Source: Hymenobacter artigasi (lineage in GTDB: Bacteria; Bacteroidota; Bacteroidia; Cytophagales; Hymenobacteraceae). Taken from it: 64,000 bases of DNA. The notes beneath the pieces are model-generated. The model ran no database searches. It was not told where the DNA came from and saw nothing but the letters and a program-made list of their open reading frames with translations. Both the position numbers and the translations under genes were made by a program. Numbering within the stretch: the stretch's first letter is position 1; the number at the start of each line of letters is the position of its first letter. The DNA is taken from NCBI RefSeq assembly GCF_012275535.1, contig NZ_JAAVTK010000009.1, positions 124,001-188,000 on the forward strand, given 5' to 3'. This document shows positions 1 to 8,340 of this stretch, in pieces.

Positions 1-2
1 TG

Positions 3-311
3 GCCAGCCGCCCCACCTTGCCGCGCCTGCCGCTGGCCCCGCTCGTAGCCCGCCTCAACGCGCTGGAAATCAGCGGCCGCACCTGGGCCGCCGACGGCAT
101 TACCGATACCGGCCCGCTGCTGCGCCTCACCGGCCGAAAGCTCAGCAAAGCCGAGCGCTACGCCGACCCCGACGGCCGGCCGATTTACCCGTCGTCCATC
201 GCGCCGGAGGTACTGGAGCGGGAGGTAGTGGCGTTTTTCAGCGAAGGTTACGCCGGGATTGAGGCGAAGAAATACTGGACCTGGCCGGAGGTGAAGGCGG
301 CCGCGGTGTAG
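3..311 (+). CDS. C-terminal part of an unrecognised protein (cut by window edge)
   Basis: The frame is open from the first bases of the window to a TAG at 309-311, so this is the 3' end of a gene that starts upstream. A TTG at 18 is unlikely to be the true start. About 102 residues are visible, ending in a polar region with GRKLSKAERYADPDG and then EKYWTW-like aromatic residues. I do not recognise a family. The last codons (GCG GTG TAG) lie inside a palindromic repeat shared with the end of the convergent sbcC gene. Confidence 0.6.
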   Translation, partial: ASRPTLPRLPLAPLVARLNALEISGRTWAADGITDTGPLLRLTGRKLSKAERYADPDGRPIYPSSIAPEVLEREVVAFFSEGYAGIEAKKYWTWPEVKAAAV

Positions 312-382
312 CGCGGACTCTGTAGTCCGCGAGTCCGGAAATTATGCTGACTCGCGGACTACAGAGTCCGCGCTACACCGCG
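302..382. repeat. Perfect inverted repeat spanning two convergent stop codons
   Basis: Arms at 302-335 and 349-382 are 34-nt perfect reverse complements around a 13-nt loop. The arm core is GCGCGGACTCTGTAGTCCGC. The stop codons of the upstream gene (309-311) and of sbcC (373-375) both lie inside the arms, so both reading frames end with codons GCG GTG TAG. It probably acts as a bidirectional terminator. Its length, and the number of similar elements in the window, suggest a dispersed palindromic repeat. Confidence 0.85.
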
Positions 383-3300
383 CAGTCGGTTTCTTCGCCG
401 CGCACGTCTACCAGGTGCACCGAGCTGTTGCCGCCCGCGCCGGGCCGCACCCGAATCTGGGTGCCGATGCGGTCCTTGAGGTCGGAAACGTGGGAGATGA
501 TGCCAATCATCTTGCCCGAATGCTGCAGGCGCTCCAGCGCGTCGAGGGCCGTGTTCAGGGCTTCGGGGTCGAGCGTGCCGAAGCCCTCGTCAATAAACAA
601 CGACTCGATGCGGGCCTTGTGGCCGGCCAACTCGCTCAGGCCCAGCGCCAGCGCCAAGCTCACCAAGAAGCTTTCGCCGCCCGAGAGCGAGGCCATGGGG
701 CGCACGGTATCGGCCTGGTCGTGGTCGATAATTTGCAGCTCCAGGTTGCGATTGGGCGTTTTGAGGATGGTGTAGCGGCCGGTGAGCTGGCGCAGGCGCA
801 GGTTGGCCAGCCGCGCCAGGTGCGTGAGCGTAAGCCCTTGGGCAAACTGGCTGAACTTGTCGCCCCGCGCCGAACCGATTTGCTCGCTCAGGTCCTGCCA
901 GCGCTGCTCTTCCTGCTGGCGCAGCAACAGCTCCTGCAAGCCGGCGGCCTGCTGGGCGCGGGCATCGTCGTCCAGTTTCAGCTGGTTGCCCACGGCCCCC
1001 AGCTTCTGCTGCAGAATATCATCGGCGGCCGAAAGCGTGTTGAGCTGGGCCGTAAGCTCGGGGGCCGAATGCGGCGTGAGGCCCGCCTCGGCGTGGTGGC
1101 TGAGCTCGGCGGTGAGGTCGGCGAGGCGGCGGGCAGCGGCAGTCTGGTTGGTGAGGTGCTCCTGACGCACCTGCTGCAGGCGCTGGGCTTCGGCGGGGGG
1201 CAGCAGCAGGGCGCGGGCTTCGGCGGCAGTGGCGAGGCCGGCGGTGGCCAGGGCGGCGGTGAGTTCGGCCTGGCGCAGCGTGTGGGCCGCATGGTGCGTG
1301 GCTAGCTGGGTTTGCAGACCATCGCGCCGGTTCTGCTGAATTTCGAGGGCTTTCTGCTGGTCGGCCAGCTGGTTTTGGCTGAGCTGCTGGGCATTGGCCA
1401 GGCGCAGGGTAGCCTGGCGGAGCTGCTCGGCTTCGGCAGCGGGGTTGGGGCCGGTGTAGGTGCGCTGGCGGGCTTGCTGCTGCAGTTGCAGGGCCTCTTG
1501 GTCAGCCGCCAAAACGGCGGCGGCGGCGGCAAGTTGGGTTTCCTGCTGCTTAAGGGCCTGCTTATTGGCATTGCGCTGGCTGGTTTTTTCCAGCAGCTGT
1601 TTTCCCAGCTCGCTGAGCGTGGTAACCTGGGCTTCGTAGTGGTCGGCTCGCTCCCGCAGCGTGGCCAGCAGACCGTCGTAGGGCGGCCGGGCGGGCAGCT
1701 CCAACTTGTGCGGCTGCAGGAAATCCCGAATCGAGCTTTGAAAAATCTCGGCCTGCTCCTGCCAGTATCCCAACTCATCAGCCAGCCGGGTTAAGTCCGC
1801 CTCGGTGGTCGTCTGCCGGTCCACTAGGCGCGGAATCTCACGCTGCGCGGCGATGATGGCCTCACCGGCCTGCTGGTATTTCTCGCGCAGCTCGGCCAGC
1901 TTTTCATCGAGTACGGCCAGGCGACGGCGGGCGGCGACGGCGGTAGCCTGCTCACCAGTAGCTGCTTCCAGCAGCGCACGCACGGCGGACGGGTCGGCCG
2001 GCTGGGCGGGCGCGGGCATCAGCGCCGCCCCGAGCGCTGCGGCTTGTTGGCGGGCAGTTTCGGCGGCGGTGACGGCCTCCTGGTGCAGCCGCTGGCGCTG
2101 GCGCTGCTCGGTCTGGTGGCGGGTGAGGGCCGTGGTGGCGTGGCGCAGCTCTTCGTCGAGGGCAGCCAGGGTCTGCTCCTGCTGGGTCACGCGCAACTCC
2201 TGGGCATCGGCTTCGGCCGTAAAATCGGGGGCGAAGGCGTGTTCCAGCGCGCCGCACAGCGGGCAGGGCTGGCCAGCCTCCAGGTGCTGGCGGTGGGCGT
2301 TGAGGTCGGCCAGGGCCTGCTGGGCGCGCAGCTCGCGGCGGTAGCTGTCGAGCAGCTTCTGGCCGTCGGCACGGCGGGTTTCGAGGTGAGCGGCGGCCGT
2401 TTCGGCCGTCGCGAGGGCCGGGGCCTGCTGGTCAATTTCGGCGGTCAGGGCCTCGGCGCGGGTCTGGTATTCGTGGGTGGCTTCGGCTTTGGGCAGCAGC
2501 TGTTGCAGGGCTTGCCGGTGGGCGGTGAGGTCGTCGGCGCGCTGGGCCAGGGCGGCGGCCGTGGTGCCGGCCAGCAGGGCATCGCGCTCGGTGCGGCAGG
2601 GCTGTCCTTCGTCCTTAATGGCCTGCTGGCGGGCCTGGGCCTCGGTTTCGAGGCCGCGCTGGCGGCGCAGGTCGAGGGCCGTCTGGTCCTGGTTTTTGCG
2701 CAGCTCGGCGCGGCTGGCTTCGCGGGTGGCTAATTCCTTCTGCGCGCCTTGCAGGTCGATTACTTCACGGCTGATTTGATTTATCTGCTTGTCAAGAAAT
2801 TTCTCAGCGCTGTGCTCATTGAACCAGTGGTCCAGTTCAGTGCTCCGGGTTCGCAGCGCCTCAATCTGCTGCGTCTCGCGGCTTACGGCAGCTTCGGCTT
2901 GGTCGTAAGTTTTCCGGCTTTGGTCGTGGGCTTCGCGCTTCAAGCTCAGTTGATGTCGGGCGGCGGCAATCTCAGCATCCTGCTGCTGCGCTTTGCTGAG
3001 CAGGGGGCGCAGGCGGTTTTCATCAGCCAGCGCGGTGGCGTGGGCGGCGGTGGCGGCGGTGTGGGCAGTGGTGGCGGCATCGGCGGCCAGCCGCAGGCGG
3101 GGCAGGGCTTCGGCCAGCTCGCTCAGCTGAGTTTCGTCGCTGGCGACTTCCTTTTCAGCGGCAGCATCCAGTTCCAGCGGCTTATCCACGGCGGCGGCGC
3201 GGACGTGGCCGGCCAGCCGGGCAAACTCGGATTGCAGGGTTTCGTCGTGGCGGCGCAGGCGCTCGGCTTCGCGTTCGGTTTCGGAAAGCTGCTTATCCAA

Positions 3301-4086
3301 CTGGTCGAGGATGGTGCGCCAGGTCAGACACACCGTAAGCTCCTGCTGCTCCAGGTGGTGCCATTCGGCCTGCTGGTGCAGCACATCGAGCTGGGTTTCC
3401 AGCGCCGCCCGCTCCTCGTCCGTCAGCAACCGAGTGGCATCCAGCTTGGCGCGCAGCAGCTTGGTTTTCAGTTCCTCTTCCTTCGCCTTCTCAAATGCCG
3501 CCACACTCAGCCGCGAGTAGATGCCCACGTTGGTCATCTTTTCCAACAGGGCGCTCCGCTCCTTTTCCGGTGCGTGCAGGAAGCGCGCAAATTTGCCCTG
3601 GCTCAGCAGCACCGACTGCTCAAACTGCCCAAAATCCAGCCCCGACAGCTCCCCTACCCGCTTCGGAACCGCCTCCTTGCCGCTGATAACGGCCACGTTG
3701 GAGGGGCTCATTACCAGCGTCATGGCATCGGCATTGAGGGCGCCTTTGTCGTCGCCGCGCACTTTGCGCTTCACCTCCCAGCGCGAGCGGTAGCGAACGC
3801 GGTCTACCACCCCGGTATCGGGGTTGGTTTCGTGCACTTCGAATTCGACTTCCGAAAAAGCGTCCTTGGCGTGGCGGCTCACCATCTCGCCCACCTGGCG
3901 GTCGTGGCGCGGCACGCGGCCGTAGAGGCCCACGGCAATGGCATCGAGCAGCGTGCTTTTGCCCGCGCCGGTGGGGCCGGTGATGGCGAAAAGCCCCGTG
4001 TCGGCCAGCGGCGTTTCATCGAAGCGAATGAGGAACGGACCGGGCAGCGAGTTCAGGTTAGCGAAGCGGACGCTGATAATTTTCAT
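373..4086 (-). CDS. sbcC: SbcC, ATPase subunit of the SbcCD (Mre11-Rad50 type) nuclease
   Basis: Rad50/SMC-like ATPase that partners SbcD to open and cut hairpins, palindromic DNA and protein-blocked ends in the cytoplasm. The 1237-residue product has a Walker A motif GPTGAGKST at residues 37-45, then about 1000 residues of Gln/Ala/Glu-rich coiled coil. The coiled coil is broken near residue 608 by the zinc hook CPLC. The C-terminus holds an ABC signature (LSGGES) and Walker B (LFIDEGFGTLD). It is longer than E. coli SbcC (1048 residues), the extra length being coiled coil. It follows sbcD on the same strand, but the two are separated by a small secreted-protein gene. A hairpin-cutting enzyme is notable in a region so full of long inverted repeats. 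Confidence 0.95.
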   Translation of the reverse strand: MKIISVRFANLNSLPGPFLIRFDETPLADTGLFAITGPTGAGKSTLLDAIAVGLYGRVPRHDRQVGEMVSRHAKDAFSEVEFEVHETNPDTGVVDRVRYRSRWEVKRKVRGDDKGALNADAMTLVMSPSNVAVISGKEAVPKRVGELSGLDFGQFEQSVLLSQGKFARFLHAPEKERSALLEKMTNVGIYSRLSVAAFEKAKEEELKTKLLRAKLDATRLLTDEERAALETQLDVLHQQAEWHHLEQQELTVCLTWRTILDQLDKQLSETEREAERLRRHDETLQSEFARLAGHVRAAAVDKPLELDAAAEKEVASDETQLSELAEALPRLRLAADAATTAHTAATAAHATALADENRLRPLLSKAQQQDAEIAAARHQLSLKREAHDQSRKTYDQAEAAVSRETQQIEALRTRSTELDHWFNEHSAEKFLDKQINQISREVIDLQGAQKELATREASRAELRKNQDQTALDLRRQRGLETEAQARQQAIKDEGQPCRTERDALLAGTTAAALAQRADDLTAHRQALQQLLPKAEATHEYQTRAEALTAEIDQQAPALATAETAAAHLETRRADGQKLLDSYRRELRAQQALADLNAHRQHLEAGQPCPLCGALEHAFAPDFTAEADAQELRVTQQEQTLAALDEELRHATTALTRHQTEQRQRQRLHQEAVTAAETARQQAAALGAALMPAPAQPADPSAVRALLEAATGEQATAVAARRRLAVLDEKLAELREKYQQAGEAIIAAQREIPRLVDRQTTTEADLTRLADELGYWQEQAEIFQSSIRDFLQPHKLELPARPPYDGLLATLRERADHYEAQVTTLSELGKQLLEKTSQRNANKQALKQQETQLAAAAAVLAADQEALQLQQQARQRTYTGPNPAAEAEQLRQATLRLANAQQLSQNQLADQQKALEIQQNRRDGLQTQLATHHAAHTLRQAELTAALATAGLATAAEARALLLPPAEAQRLQQVRQEHLTNQTAAARRLADLTAELSHHAEAGLTPHSAPELTAQLNTLSAADDILQQKLGAVGNQLKLDDDARAQQAAGLQELLLRQQEEQRWQDLSEQIGSARGDKFSQFAQGLTLTHLARLANLRLRQLTGRYTILKTPNRNLELQIIDHDQADTVRPMASLSGGESFLVSLALALGLSELAGHKARIESLFIDEGFGTLDPEALNTALDALERLQHSGKMIGIISHVSDLKDRIGTQIRVRPGAGGNSSVHLVDVRGEETDCAV

Positions 4087-4164
4087 AGCCTAAAATTACG
4101 CCCGCCGCCCCCGGCAGTAAGCGGGCGCCGGCGGGCGGAAAACGGGGTCCCGGCAAGTGCCGGG

Positions 4165-4626
4165 CTATTTGGTGGGGGCCGCTTTTTGGCGGCGGGCGTC
4201 TTCCGCCAGGTAAAATGTGGCCTCCTGCTGGTAGGGCTGCAGGTCCCAGCGCGACTGGGCGCGGGCCAGGCCCACCAGCGCCGTCTGGATGGCCGTGCGC
4301 TGCTCGGGGGTGCATAGGGCACTGGTCGAATCGGCAAGCAGCGCCGTGTGAAAGCGGTCGAGCTGGGTTTCAACCTCGGTCACCTGCTCGGCCCCTTTTT
4401 TGGGCAGCTGGTCGGCCGGCGTGCGCTGCATCGGAAATGCCTGGCCCCGGTAGGTAGCCATAGCGGTAGTCGACGCAGCCGTCGGCGCATTCTTCTTGTT
4501 GGCCGCCATGCGGGCCAGGTTAATGCCCGCCACAATGCCGTGAACGAGGTTGGCCTGGGCACAGGCTTCCGTGGTGGTACCCAGCAGGAAAGCGAGGCCG
4601 AGGGCAGGCAGTAGTATCTTTTTCAT
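4165..4626 (-). CDS. Small secreted protein of unknown function
   Basis: The 153-residue product is read from an internal ATG (4626), because that start gives a clean signal peptide: MKK, a hydrophobic stretch to about residue 18, then a small-residue site before QANLVHG. The mature part is Ala/Gln/Thr-rich and probably helical, with no recognised domain. It lies between sbcD (55 bp upstream) and sbcC (78 bp downstream) on the same strand, so it may be co-transcribed with both. An exported protein between two nuclease-subunit genes has no obvious functional reason. The start choice and the secretion call are inferences from the sequence. Confidence 0.6.
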   Translation of the reverse strand: MKKILLPALGLAFLLGTTTEACAQANLVHGIVAGINLARMAANKKNAPTAASTTAMATYRGQAFPMQRTPADQLPKKGAEQVTEVETQLDRFHTALLADSTSALCTPEQRTAIQTALVGLARAQSRWDLQPYQQEATFYLAEDARRQKAAPTK

Positions 4627-4680
4627 GAGTAGAATGAATGTGAAGGCCAAAAGTACCGCCGAAACGTCACTGCGCCAGCC

Positions 4681-5940
4681 TTATTCGGCGGTGCCGCCCC
4701 AGGCCAGCGGGTCGGCTTCGGCTAGCAGCTGGCGCAGCTCGCCAAAGGTGGCGGTGAGCAGGGCGGCCCGCTCGGGCGGCAGACTGGCTACGCGGCGGCC
4801 AAACACCTCATCCACGGTCAATTCGTGCAGCAGGGCCAGTGGTATCGTGCTTTCGGCCAGGTCGGCGGCATCGGTGGCGCGCTGGTGGCGCACACCGCGC
4901 GGGGCCAGCACCTGGGCTTTTTGCAGCTGCAGCACAGCCTGCACGCGGCGCTGCACTTCGGCGGGGGTTTCGTCGGAGCGCACCAGCACATCGGCCCAGG
5001 CCACATGCTGGAAAGCCTCATTGGTAAAGGCCAGAATATCGGCTTCCACCTCCTCCAGGGTACCATGAAAGCGCTGCAAGCGCCGCGTGACCGGCACCGG
5101 AATACTGGTGATGGCCGGCACCCCAGCCCCCTTAAATTCCAGCAATAACACTTGCTGCTTGTCGTCGGCCTCGGTGAAAGATAGTGGCACCGGCGAGCCC
5201 GAGTAGCGGATGTGCGCCCGGCCGCCCACCACCTGCGGGCGGTGCAGGTGGCCCAGGGCCACGTAATCGAACGCGGCCGGAAAGTGCTCGGCCCCAATCA
5301 GCCCAAGCCCGCCGATGTGCACGTCGCGCTCGGCCCCTTCGCGGGCCTCGCCGCCGGCGGCGTAGAGGTGGCCGGTGGCCAGCACGGGCACGTTCTGCTC
5401 GCGCTGGCGCATCACCGACTCGTGGTCGGCCAGGGCGGCGTAGTGGTCGGCAATGCTCTGGCGGATGCGGAGTTGGCGGTCGTCGGGGGTTTCGCCGGCT
5501 ACGGCCAGGCGAATGTCGCGGTCGCGCAGGAAGGGAACAGCGCACACCACCAGCCCCGGCCGGCCGTCGGCTCCGTTGAGATGCAGAATTTGCTCGGCGG
5601 GGTCGGTGGGCACGCCGCCCACGACGTGGATGCGCAGCTGCCGCAGCAGCTGCCGCGAGGCGTTGAGCATGGTGGGCGAGTCGTGGTTGCCGCCCACCAC
5701 CACAATGTCGCGGCAGCCGGTGGCCTGCATCTTCACCAGAAAGGTGTAATACAGCTCCTGCGCGGTATAGGAAGGCGTTTGGGTATCGAAAATATCACCA
5801 GCCACTACCAGCACCTCAATGGCCTGGGCCTGCACCGTGAGTAGCAGCCAGTCGAGGAAGGCCTGTTGCTCGGTGGTGCGCTCCTGGCCGGTGAGGAAGT
5901 GCTGGCCGAGGTGCCAGTCGGCGGTGTGAAGAACGCGCAT
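4681..5940 (-). CDS. sbcD: SbcD, nuclease subunit of SbcCD
   Basis: Mre11-type Mn-dependent phosphoesterase that provides the nuclease activity of SbcCD. The 419-residue protein starts at the ATG giving MRVLHTADWHLG. Metal-binding motifs follow in the usual order: DWHLGQ near residue 8, GDIFD, GGNHD, then GHLH further on. The C-terminus is a capping region with an Arg/Leu-rich helical end. An upstream in-frame start (to 6009) would add residues with no family support. Length is close to E. coli SbcD (400). It is first in the sbcD - small gene - sbcC order and is divergent from the AT-rich gene at 6272. Confidence 0.95.
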   Translation of the reverse strand: MRVLHTADWHLGQHFLTGQERTTEQQAFLDWLLLTVQAQAIEVLVVAGDIFDTQTPSYTAQELYYTFLVKMQATGCRDIVVVGGNHDSPTMLNASRQLLRQLRIHVVGGVPTDPAEQILHLNGADGRPGLVVCAVPFLRDRDIRLAVAGETPDDRQLRIRQSIADHYAALADHESVMRQREQNVPVLATGHLYAAGGEAREGAERDVHIGGLGLIGAEHFPAAFDYVALGHLHRPQVVGGRAHIRYSGSPVPLSFTEADDKQQVLLLEFKGAGVPAITSIPVPVTRRLQRFHGTLEEVEADILAFTNEAFQHVAWADVLVRSDETPAEVQRRVQAVLQLQKAQVLAPRGVRHQRATDAADLAESTIPLALLHELTVDEVFGRRVASLPPERAALLTATFGELRQLLAEADPLAWGGTAE

Positions 5941-6051
5941 TGAGATAGAGGACAGGGGAAAGGTGCATAACCCGCAATCCGATAAAAATCGTTTGGAGCG
6001 GTTCCGCAAAGTTCCTCCGGAATTTGGGATTTGCGCCGTACGCGGCGAGGG

Positions 6052-6159
6052 CTAATTATCCTGATTAACCAGGTTCACCACCAGCGTTACCATCGTGGCT
6101 TTGTCTTCGGGCTGGCTTTCGGCGATGAGCAGCGTAAGGGCTACCAGCGCATTATTGGC
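6052..6159 (-). pseudogene. 3' remnant of an unknown gene
   Basis: Read on the minus strand, this stretch encodes a fluent hydrophobic/acidic peptide containing NALVALTLLIAESQPEDKAT and ending NLVNQDN before a TAG at 6052-6054. There is no start codon in frame before a stop at 6241-6243. The higher end runs directly into a perfect hairpin (6154-6200). I read it as the truncated tail of a gene lost from this spot. No family is recognised. Confidence 0.35.
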
Positions 6160-6200
6160 CAGCAGTTTTATGCAAAAAGTGCATAAAACTGCTGGCCAAT
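6154..6200. repeat. Perfect 21-bp hairpin with AAAAG loop
   Basis: Arms 6154-6174 and 6180-6200 (ATTGGCCAGCAGTTTTATGC...) are perfect reverse complements around AAAAG. It lies between divergent genes, at the broken end of the gene remnant at 6052-6159, so it could be an inverted duplication formed when the gene was lost. It could also act as a terminator for the gap. Confidence 0.7.
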
Positions 6201-6271
6201 TCAAACTGTCAAGGATTTCATGACTGTTGTCCTTATATTTTCATGCCTGTATTCAAGGAAATCCAGCAACT

Positions 6272-6670
6272 ATGGCGTCAGTAAAAGCAAAAGTCCTTGA
6301 GACTATCATTGATGATTTTCACTCGCCAGCTCTTGCTGGCTTGAACTACGTGGCAAAAACCAACAAACTCGTTATTTACTATCACAGCGATGGAAAACAA
6401 GACATTGATTACGAGATAGTTTTTGAGAATCCCAGAGGCTTCAAAATGCTAGATGAAGGCGATATGTGCAATTACTGGGAAGATGCTAAAATGATTAATA
6501 ACTGGTTATTTGAGATAGAAAGCGGTGGCTGGCTCGATACAGAAGATGCTGCCGGCGGCTTTAGCTCTAAAGCACTTGGGTTCAGAGAGTTTTTAGTAGC
6601 CAGTTCTGATGACTGTGTATCAGTGATAAGTAATTGCGAACCTGAAATCATAAAGCTTCCTAAGATTTGA
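6272..6670 (+). CDS. AT-rich orphan gene, immunity-protein-like
   Basis: The 132-residue acidic soluble protein starts at the ATG giving MASVKAKVLE. A GTG at 6227 would add 15 residues. It contains LNYVAKTNKLVIYYHSDGK, a WLFEIESGGW segment and FREFLVASSDDCVSVIS near the end. No signal peptide or membrane helix is seen. Base composition is clearly lower in GC than both neighbours, which suggests transfer. The compact beta-rich acidic character and single-gene setting resemble orphan immunity proteins of polymorphic toxin systems. That is an impression, not a family match. No toxin gene is adjacent. It ends at a perfect palindromic terminator shared with lpdA. Confidence 0.55.
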   Translation: MASVKAKVLETIIDDFHSPALAGLNYVAKTNKLVIYYHSDGKQDIDYEIVFENPRGFKMLDEGDMCNYWEDAKMINNWLFEIESGGWLDTEDAAGGFSSKALGFREFLVASSDDCVSVISNCEPEIIKLPKI

Positions 6671-6724
6671 GCAATAAAAAAGGCCGTTGGAAATATTTCC
6701 AACGGCCTTTTTTATTGCTCAAAT
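6665..6724. terminator. 60-bp perfect palindromic bidirectional terminator
   Basis: The whole segment is a perfect palindrome centred between 6694 and 6695, with core AAGGCCGTTGGAAAT and its mirror, flanked by A and T runs on both sides. It overlaps the stop of the + strand gene (6670) and ends just before the stop of lpdA on the - strand, so it can serve both convergent genes. Confidence 0.9.
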
Positions 6725-6726
6725 TT

Positions 6727-8121
6727 CTACAAGTGAATCACCTCACCATACGCGGCCGCAGCGGCTTCCATGATGGCTTCCGACATGGTGGGGTGCGGGT
6801 GCACGGACTTGATGATTTCCATGCCGGTGGTTTCCAGCTTGCGGGCCACCACTACTTCGGCAATCAGCTCGGTCACGTTCATGCCAATCATGTGGGCACC
6901 GAGCCACTCACCGTATTTCTTGTCGAAAATGACTTTCACGAAGCCGTCTTTGGCACCGGCGGCGCTGGCTTTGCCGGAGGCCGAGAAGGGGAACTTGCCC
7001 ACCAGCACGTCGTAGCCTTTGGCTTTGGCCTCGGCTTCGGTGTAGCCCACGCTGGCAATTTCGGGCGAGGCGTAGGTGCAGCCGGGGATGTTCTGGTAGT
7101 TGAGCGGCTCGGGGTGGTGGCCGGCGATTTTCTCCACGCAGATGATGCCTTCGGCCGAGGCCACGTGGGCCAGCGCGGGGCCGGGCACGATGTCGCCGAT
7201 GGCGTAGATGCCGGGCACGTTGGTCTGGTAGAAATCGTCCACCAGCACGCGGCCGCGCTCTACCTTGATACCCAACTCCTCGATGCCGATGTTCTCGAGG
7301 TTGGTGGTCACGCCCACGGCGCTCAGCACCACGTCGCACTCAATTACCTGCTCGCCCTTGGCGGTTTTCACGGTCACTTTGCAGCCTTCGCCGGCAGTGT
7401 CCACTTTGGTTACTTCGGCGCTGGTGAGCACGTTCACGCCAATTTTGCGGAACGACTTCTCCATCTGGCGCGAAATCTCCTCGTCTTCCACCGGCACGAT
7501 GCGGGGCATGAACTCTACCACGGTCACTTCCGAACCCATGGTGCGGTAGAAGTAGGCAAACTCAACGCCGATGGCACCCGAACCTACCACCACGAGGCGC
7601 TTGGGCAGCTGCTCCATGGTCATGGCCTTGCGGTAGCCGATGATTTTCTTGTTGTCGACGGGCATGGTGGGCAGCTCGCGCGAGCGGGTGCCGGTGGCCA
7701 GAATGATGGACTTGGCTTCCACCATTTCCTTGCTGCCGTCGGCCTTGGTTACCTCCACCTTGCCGGGGGCCAGCACTTTGCCGGTGCCCATCACGGTTTC
7801 GATTTTATTTTTTTTGAACAGGAAGGTGATGCCCTTGCTCATGCCGTCGGCCACGCCCCGGCTGCGGCCGATAACGGCTCCGAAGTCGTAGCCAATGCCC
7901 TCAGCCTTCAGGCCGTAATCGGCGGCGTGGTTGAGGTACTCGAACACCTGCGCCGATTTGAGCAGGGCTTTGGTGGGGATGCAGCCCCAGTTGAGGCAAA
8001 TGCCACCCAGCGACTCGCGCTCGATAACGCCCACTTTCAAACCCAGTTGCGACGCCCGAATGGCAGCTACGTACCCACCAGGGCCGCTGCCGACCACGAC
8101 CAAATCAAATTGCAATGCCAT
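6727..8121 (-). CDS. lpdA: Dihydrolipoyl dehydrogenase (E3)
   Basis: FAD- and NAD-dependent flavoenzyme that re-oxidises dihydrolipoamide in the pyruvate and 2-oxoglutarate dehydrogenase complexes. The 464-residue product has the FAD-binding GSGPGG at residues 11-16, the redox-active pair C42/C47 in GGICLNWGCIPTK, a central NAD-binding GSGAIGVEFAYF, the second FAD motif with AIGDIV, and the C-terminal HPHPTMSE dimer-interface motif holding the catalytic His-Glu pair. Length is normal. It is transcribed alone here, so E1/E2 genes must be elsewhere. A near-consensus -7 element (TATCTTTC, read on the minus strand at 8132-8139) lies just before the start. Confidence 0.97.
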   Translation of the reverse strand: MALQFDLVVVGSGPGGYVAAIRASQLGLKVGVIERESLGGICLNWGCIPTKALLKSAQVFEYLNHAADYGLKAEGIGYDFGAVIGRSRGVADGMSKGITFLFKKNKIETVMGTGKVLAPGKVEVTKADGSKEMVEAKSIILATGTRSRELPTMPVDNKKIIGYRKAMTMEQLPKRLVVVGSGAIGVEFAYFYRTMGSEVTVVEFMPRIVPVEDEEISRQMEKSFRKIGVNVLTSAEVTKVDTAGEGCKVTVKTAKGEQVIECDVVLSAVGVTTNLENIGIEELGIKVERGRVLVDDFYQTNVPGIYAIGDIVPGPALAHVASAEGIICVEKIAGHHPEPLNYQNIPGCTYASPEIASVGYTEAEAKAKGYDVLVGKFPFSASGKASAAGAKDGFVKVIFDKKYGEWLGAHMIGMNVTELIAEVVVARKLETTGMEIIKSVHPHPTMSEAIMEAAAAAYGEVIHL

Positions 8122-8340
8122 AGAATGCTGCGAAAGATAAATGTATACCGGGCCCGGCTGGGGGGCCCACCCATTACAAGCCGTAAAGATAGCCGCCGCG
8201 CCGCGTCGGGATTGTAGTTGCCGGCGGGTAATCTTACCAACAAGATTTTGGCGCGGGCCGGGCCGGCAGCCAATTTTCTGATTGCCCCGTATAATGCCGG
8301 GCTACGGCACAGCTTGCCGACGCTACATATTCCGCATCTT

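Noticed and set aside
415..4317. Long plus-strand reading frames opposite sbcC (such as 415-1305, 2044-2733, 2749-4317)
   Set aside because: They are shadows of the high-GC sbcC gene, with Gly/Gln/Leu-biased compositions and no domain pattern.
6667..8217. 516-residue plus-strand frame opposite lpdA
   Set aside because: His/Gly-rich product typical of the antisense of a GC-rich gene. lpdA on the minus strand has all catalytic motifs.
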